Shown here: positions 15,535 through 19,270 of the stretch, piece after piece
Numbering within the stretch: the first letter of the stretch is position 1
Layout: every line of letters starts with the position of its first letter
NCBI GenBank assembly: GCA_019456245.1
Contig: VRUF01000011.1
Span: forward strand, 1 to 19,270
Length of the DNA stretch: 19,270 nucleotides
Direction: 5' to 3'
Source of the DNA: Planctomycetota bacterium
GTDB lineage: Bacteria > Planctomycetota > Phycisphaerae > Sedimentisphaerales > Anaerohalosphaeraceae
Program-made: the position numbers and the translations under genes
Notes under the pieces: model-generated
Told to the model about the DNA's origin: nothing
Seen by the model: the letters and a program-made list of their open reading frames with translations, nothing else
Databases searched by the model: none

Positions 15535-16566
15535 TTGAAACTAAGACGTTATCTTCTTTGGGCTGGGGTGATTTTCATCGTTATCCTTGCTTTTCTGTCC
15601 GTATACGGTGCTTTTATCGGAGCTGATAAAGCTCAGCAGTTTTTTAATTCCATGCCGCTAGCGGTTTATTGGTCCGCGTTTACGGTCCTTCTGGTCGTTT
15701 CGTTTTATGTTTTCCCACGTTTTCGTCGACAACCCGGGCTTCTTTTGATGCATCTTGGTGGGGTACTTATCATCGGAGGATCGATGTTTTCTTCGCAGGG
15801 CGGGCATGAAATCCAGCGAAAATTTTTCAATCTCGATAAGATCGCCAAAGGGCAAATGACGATTCATGAAGGTCATGTAGAAAATCATCTTCTGGTCGAT
15901 CCTAATACTCATCCCGATAAGAGCAACGTTTGGGAACTTCCTTTTGGGATCCGGCTTAACGATTTCAGACTCGAATACTACGACGCAGGCAGCCTGACTG
16001 TCTGGGTCGACGAAAATTCGGTATGGTCAGGCATCGCAACATTGGATCAACCTATAAAACTTCCGGGCAAATATGGAACCATTATACCACTGAAGAAATT
16101 CAACAATTTGCAGGTTACTTCTGTTGACGGAAAAATGCAGATTATCGACGCCGAGGGGCTGGGCTCAAATCCCGCTCTCCACGTACTTGTCAAAAGAGTC
16201 AACGGCAGCGAGCAGAAACATTATATCTATGAAAACTTTGCCGCCCATTCCCGTGAAGATGCCTTTGAGATGTCATACCGCAGTTCTATCGCCGATTATA
16301 TTAGCGAGCTTGAGGTCATCGAAAACGGCGAAGTGGTGTTGAAGAAAGATATCGAGGTTAACGACCCTCTCCATTACGGCGGATACCATTTCTACCAGAG
16401 TGAATACCGTACCTATAAGGATGGGACATTTGCAACAGTACTTTCTGTTACCTCCGACTCGGGCCTCTATGTTGTTTATACCGGGTTCCTATTTCTCTGT
16501 CTCGGCATCATGTACCACCTGTGGATTCGCCCTGTATTTAAAAATCGCCCAACTCGAAATTTATAA
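15535..16566 (+). CDS. resB: ResB-like cytochrome c biogenesis protein
   Basis: A 343-residue membrane protein from a TTG start at 15535 with AAAGGTG (15523-15529) correctly placed. Membrane segments are at about 7-27, 43-61 and 70-87 (GLLLMHLGGVLIIGGSMF), followed by a large periplasmic domain (about 90-310) and one C-terminal segment (LYVVYTGFLFLCLGIMYHLWI). This arrangement and the His in LMHLGG resemble ResB/Ccs1, which with CcsA exports heme and attaches it to apocytochrome c in System II. The protein is shorter than many ResB proteins, and assignment rests partly on the ccsA gene that starts 15 nt after it. Its presence implies c-type cytochromes and a respiratory electron transport chain. 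Confidence 0.78.
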   Translation: MKLRRYLLWAGVIFIVILAFLSVYGAFIGADKAQQFFNSMPLAVYWSAFTVLLVVSFYVFPRFRRQPGLLLMHLGGVLIIGGSMFSSQGGHEIQRKFFNLDKIAKGQMTIHEGHVENHLLVDPNTHPDKSNVWELPFGIRLNDFRLEYYDAGSLTVWVDENSVWSGIATLDQPIKLPGKYGTIIPLKKFNNLQVTSVDGKMQIIDAEGLGSNPALHVLVKRVNGSEQKHYIYENFAAHSREDAFEMSYRSSIADYISELEVIENGEVVLKKDIEVNDPLHYGGYHFYQSEYRTYKDGTFATVLSVTSDSGLYVVYTGFLFLCLGIMYHLWIRPVFKNRPTRNL

Positions 16567-16581
16567 GGACTTGTTATACGC

Positions 16582-17385
16582 ATGGATATCAAATACACAC
16601 CGCAGGGATGGATGATTTACTCCGTGATCGCATGTTATCTCGTAGCCTTCATCGCTGCGATAGCCCGCAGGCTCAAACTGGCAAACGCTGTTTATATTCT
16701 CGGCTTCATCATTGCCGTCGCTGCGTTCGTATACCGCTGGATTGACGTAAAACATGTCCCACTCCAGAATCTGTTCGAAGTTTTTCTTTGCCTGGGCATG
16801 CTGATCTACCCTCTTACGATTTTTTCACGCAGGTTTCTAAGGATCGCCTCCGGTCCCGCAGGATGCGCTGACATGCTTATCGGTGCGATCGTATTGTTTC
16901 CTGCCGGGTTTGTTTTTAGTGCCGAACCTCAGCAACTTCCGCCTGCACTTCAGTGCTGGTTGTTCGCACCACACGTCGCCGTATACATGATATCATATAT
17001 GATCATGGCAAAGGCGACATTCCTTGCGATGGCGCAGTTAGCGGGCCGAAAACCGGACCCAAACCACAACCTCCTGCCCTACGAGGATGCCACATACCGC
17101 ATGATCTGCATAGGTTTTCCATTTCTTACGCTTGGTCTGATACTGGGTAGCTGGTGGGGGAAACTTGCGTGGGGTGACTATTGGGGTTGGGATCCGAAGG
17201 AGCTTTGGTCGCTGGTTTCGTGGCTTGTTTATGTTGGGTACTTCCACTTCAGGTATATGTTCGGTAAGAAATATGCTAAAGCGAACAGTTGGTGGGCAAT
17301 AGCGGGGATGGCGGCGATAATCATAACGCTGCTGTGGGTGAACCTGTCAAGGCTGTTCCCGGGGCTGCATAATTACGCAAGCTGA
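16582..17385 (+). CDS. ccsA: CcsA/CcmC-type heme-handling cytochrome c assembly protein
   Basis: A 267-residue polytopic membrane protein with about eight hydrophobic segments. The heme-handling WWD motif is clear at 191-210: WWGKLAWGDYWGWDPKELWS. Candidate heme-ligand or channel histidines are His58 (DVKHVPLQNLFE), His131 (APHVAVYM), His222 and His263 near the C-terminus. With ResB it forms the System II cytochrome c synthetase, presenting heme on the outer face of the cytoplasmic membrane. The ATG at 16582 follows AAGGAC about 12 nt upstream. The TGA stop is part of TGAGGT, the likely ribosome site of cheD, so the two genes are tightly linked. Confidence 0.93.
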   Translation: MDIKYTPQGWMIYSVIACYLVAFIAAIARRLKLANAVYILGFIIAVAAFVYRWIDVKHVPLQNLFEVFLCLGMLIYPLTIFSRRFLRIASGPAGCADMLIGAIVLFPAGFVFSAEPQQLPPALQCWLFAPHVAVYMISYMIMAKATFLAMAQLAGRKPDPNHNLLPYEDATYRMICIGFPFLTLGLILGSWWGKLAWGDYWGWDPKELWSLVSWLVYVGYFHFRYMFGKKYAKANSWWAIAGMAAIIITLLWVNLSRLFPGLHNYAS

Positions 17386-17391
17386 GGTACA

Positions 17392-17901
17392 ATGAGAGAT
17401 AGATTTTGCAACAGGCATGTTATTGATGTTGATACTGGGCAGGTGGTTTGTTCCAGTGGGGACGGGGCGCTCAGGTCGAATGCAATCGGGTCGTGTATCG
17501 TTGTCGCGGCATACGATCATTCTAACAAGAGAGGCGGGCTTGCTCATATTCTGCTTCCTGACAGCGCGCCTGCAAATGAAAAGGTTAAGACGAAATATGC
17601 CGCCGATGCAATCGATATGATGATAGGCGAACTTGATCGCGCAGGGACGGACATACAGGATATCGAGGTTTGTCTTGTAGGTGCGGGTAATGTTCTGGAA
17701 AAATCGGACGATACCATCTGCGAAAAGAATATTGCCTCCGTTAGACGGCTGCTTAAGGAAAGAAATATCCCGGTGAGGAAATCCGTGCTTGGCGGGACCA
17801 AGCGAAAGTTTCTTTATATGGATATCGAAAGCGGCAGAATTTATTATTCCGAAGACGGCGGCGAAGAAAAGCTTTTGTGGGAACCAGAGAAGGAAAAATA
17901 G
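17392..17901 (+). CDS. cheD: Chemoreceptor glutamine deamidase CheD
   Basis: A 169-residue protein of the CheD family, which converts selected glutamines of chemoreceptors to glutamate and in some species is controlled by the phosphatase CheC. The catalytic dyad is recognisable: Cys35 in AIGSCIVVAAYD and His52 in RGGLAHILLP. Six residues before the Cys, where a Thr assists catalysis in studied homologues, this protein has Ser29. The C-terminal part has LGGTKRKFLYMDIESGRIYY, matching the family's GG...R...DI.(T/S)G pattern. No chemoreceptor, cheA, cheR, cheB or cheC is seen in the window. The next gene, 26 nt downstream, is a sensor kinase with six AxxQQxxA heptads, an attractive candidate substrate. 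Confidence 0.9.
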   Translation: MRDRFCNRHVIDVDTGQVVCSSGDGALRSNAIGSCIVVAAYDHSNKRGGLAHILLPDSAPANEKVKTKYAADAIDMMIGELDRAGTDIQDIEVCLVGAGNVLEKSDDTICEKNIASVRRLLKERNIPVRKSVLGGTKRKFLYMDIESGRIYYSEDGGEEKLLWEPEKEK

Positions 17902-17927
17902 GGCTGGAAATTACGGGAGAATTAAAG

Positions 17928-19260
17928 ATGGGAAAAAAATACGCAGTTAAATTGCCCGGAGAGAAAACCGGTGTTGTACGGCGGATGTATGTGCTGGTAG
18001 GTTTTGTCGCGGTAGTAATACTGGCTTCTATGTGTACCGTTCTTTTTGTTGGCAGGCATATGACAGCGGTGAATACGCCGCAGATCGATGCGATGATGGA
18101 GATCAAGCTGGAAGCAGCTATGGGGCATTTGTGGCTTGAGGAAGTATTAAGCGGGGATGATGTTAAGTCTATTGATGATGTACTGGGGCATATTGATAAT
18201 GCTGACTGGTACGCCGGAGCAATGCTTGCCGGCGGTGAGAATGTGGAAGGCAAATTTATTCCTCTTAAGAAGGCCGAATTGAGGGAGCATATCCAGCAGG
18301 TAAGAGACAAGATCGCCGAATTCAGAGCCATTACTCTTAAGCGTTGGGAGATGAAGGATACAAGTGGGATCGGTAGTGATATAGACCAGAAATACGATGC
18401 CGTTTTTGAGGATTTTATGGTTCAGGCGGACAATATAGAGACCGAACTACAGCGATTAATAAACAGGAGGTTAAGGGAATTCCAGGTGCTACAGGTGATT
18501 CTGATCGGTGTGTGCCTGGCGGCATTTGTTTGTGTCGGGATATTTTTCCGTGGTTTCTTAGTGCGTCATATTAATGATGAGATAGAATTGCGAGCAATAA
18601 ACCAGCAGCTCGACGCATCTAACCAGCAATTAAGGGCCGGTGAGCAGCAGCTTCGGGCGGCCAATCAGCAGCTTACAGCAAACGAGCAGCAGCTTCGGGC
18701 GGCTAACCAGCAGCTTGCAGCAAACGAACAGCAGCTTCAAGAGTATGCCAAAATGCTTGAGTCTAAAAACAAGGAATTGCAAAGTATTGTCTGGGTTGCG
18801 TCTCATGACCTGAAATCTCCGCTGGTCAATATCACCGGTTTCAGTCAGATTCTTATGGAGAGTTGTGAAAAACTTGGAGAACTCATCGCCGCATTAAAAC
18901 CGAAAGGAAAAGACGGGAAGGAAATATTGTCTCTTCTGCATGAAGATATTCCGGAATCGCTGAAGTATATCGATTCAAGTACGATCAAAATAAACATGCT
19001 TATCAATGGTCTTCTGGAGATATCAAGGTTAGGTTCGGCACAGATGAATACGGAACGTCTCGATATGAACAACTTGATCCAGCAGGTAATAAAAAGCAAT
19101 GCGTTTAGAGCAAAAGATGTGGGGGTTTCTATAACATTCGATGAACTTCCGGAATGCATCGGTGATGGGAGCAGGGTCAATCAGGTGTTCAGTAACCTGA
19201 TTGATAATGCTTTGAAGTATCTCGATCCTGTTAGAAAAGGGTCAATCCATATTTCCGGTT
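17928..19260 (+). CDS. Membrane sensor histidine kinase, truncated at the contig end
   Basis: 444 residues are visible. The ATG at 17928 follows GGGAGA (17915-17920). A membrane segment (about 20-42) is followed by an extracytoplasmic, mostly helical sensor region (43-187, with HLWLEEVLSGDD) and a second membrane segment (about 188-207). A long coiled coil (215-285) with Q-rich heptads leads into the dimerisation and phosphoacceptor domain: VASHDLKSPLVNITGFSQIL, where His293 is the predicted phosphorylation site. The ATP-binding domain begins but is cut after its N-box, NLIDNALKY (423-431, Asn427); the G-boxes are missing. The apparent TAG at 19260-19262 arises where adapter bases begin, so the gene is incomplete. 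A response regulator probably lies beyond the contig. It is likely co-transcribed with cheD. Confidence 0.92.
18642..18740 (+). repeat. 42-bp in-frame tandem repeat in the kinase gene
   Basis: Units 18642-18683 and 18684-18725 match at 39 of 42 bases, and a third partial unit (GAACAGCAGCTTCA) starts at 18726. Each encodes 14 residues, EQQLRAANQQL(T/A)AN, exactly two coiled-coil heptads, so copy changes by slippage would keep both the reading frame and the heptad register. Confidence 0.85.
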
Positions 19261-19270
19261 AGATCGGAAG
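19261..19270 (+). other. Illumina adapter remnant at the contig end
   Basis: The last ten bases, AGATCGGAAG, equal the first ten bases of the common TruSeq read-through adapter (AGATCGGAAGAGC). Their position at the very end of the sequence fits untrimmed adapter rather than genomic DNA. Confidence 0.9.

Noticed and set aside
15344..15538. Small 64-codon plus-strand frame before resB
   Set aside because: No SD, no recognisable domain, overlaps the resB start; the region is better read as divergent regulatory DNA.

Overview
The window looks like a complete metagenomic contig, or the end of one, from a bacterium that is probably a planctomycete of the Phycisphaerae type. The clues are a Tat-exported Gfo/Idh/MocA oxidoreductase, a fused SecDF with a very large helical insert, a TPR protein carrying two RNA polymerase alpha-CTD-like domains, and System II cytochrome c maturation genes. 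The lineage is an inference from gene content. The last ten bases match the start of the Illumina TruSeq read-through adapter, so the right edge is an assembly end and the stop codon of the last gene is not biological.

Layout, left to right. Bases 1-159 hold the end of an unrecognised plus-strand gene. A secreted oxidoreductase (335-1720) and an AT-rich GFA/CENP-V-type zinc protein (1809-2252) follow. Then comes a plus-strand sugar-phosphate group: pgi (2460-3860), a mannose-1-phosphate guanylyltransferase (3932-5020), ruvX (5113-5526) and pgl (5763-6518). A 160-bp MITE-like element with imperfect terminal inverted repeats sits between the stop codons of pgl and the convergent lysM gene.

Bases 6677-15268 are all on the minus strand. 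In transcription order they encode the TPR/alpha-CTD protein, a SpoIID-like protein, tgt, yajC, secDF and a LysM membrane protein. tgt-yajC-secD-secF is a classical conserved cluster joining queuosine tRNA modification to the Sec accessory complex. Here SpoIID lies 2 nt upstream of tgt, and a good intrinsic terminator lies between secDF and lysM.

From 15535 the plus strand carries a resB-like gene, ccsA, cheD and a sensor histidine kinase cut off by the contig end. The first two form a System II heme-handling pair.

The most interesting system is the cheD-kinase pair. The kinase's signalling coiled coil contains six back-to-back heptads of the form A-x-x-Q-Q-x-x-(A). This is the type of glutamine-containing site that CheD deamidates in chemoreceptors, which suggests a chemotaxis-like adaptation mechanism acting on a histidine kinase. 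Other notable items are the tandem alpha-CTD/TPR protein, a palindromic motif repeated at three intergenic sites, a 26-bp perfect palindrome before ruvX, and the MITE inserted at a TA shared by two overlapping stop codons.
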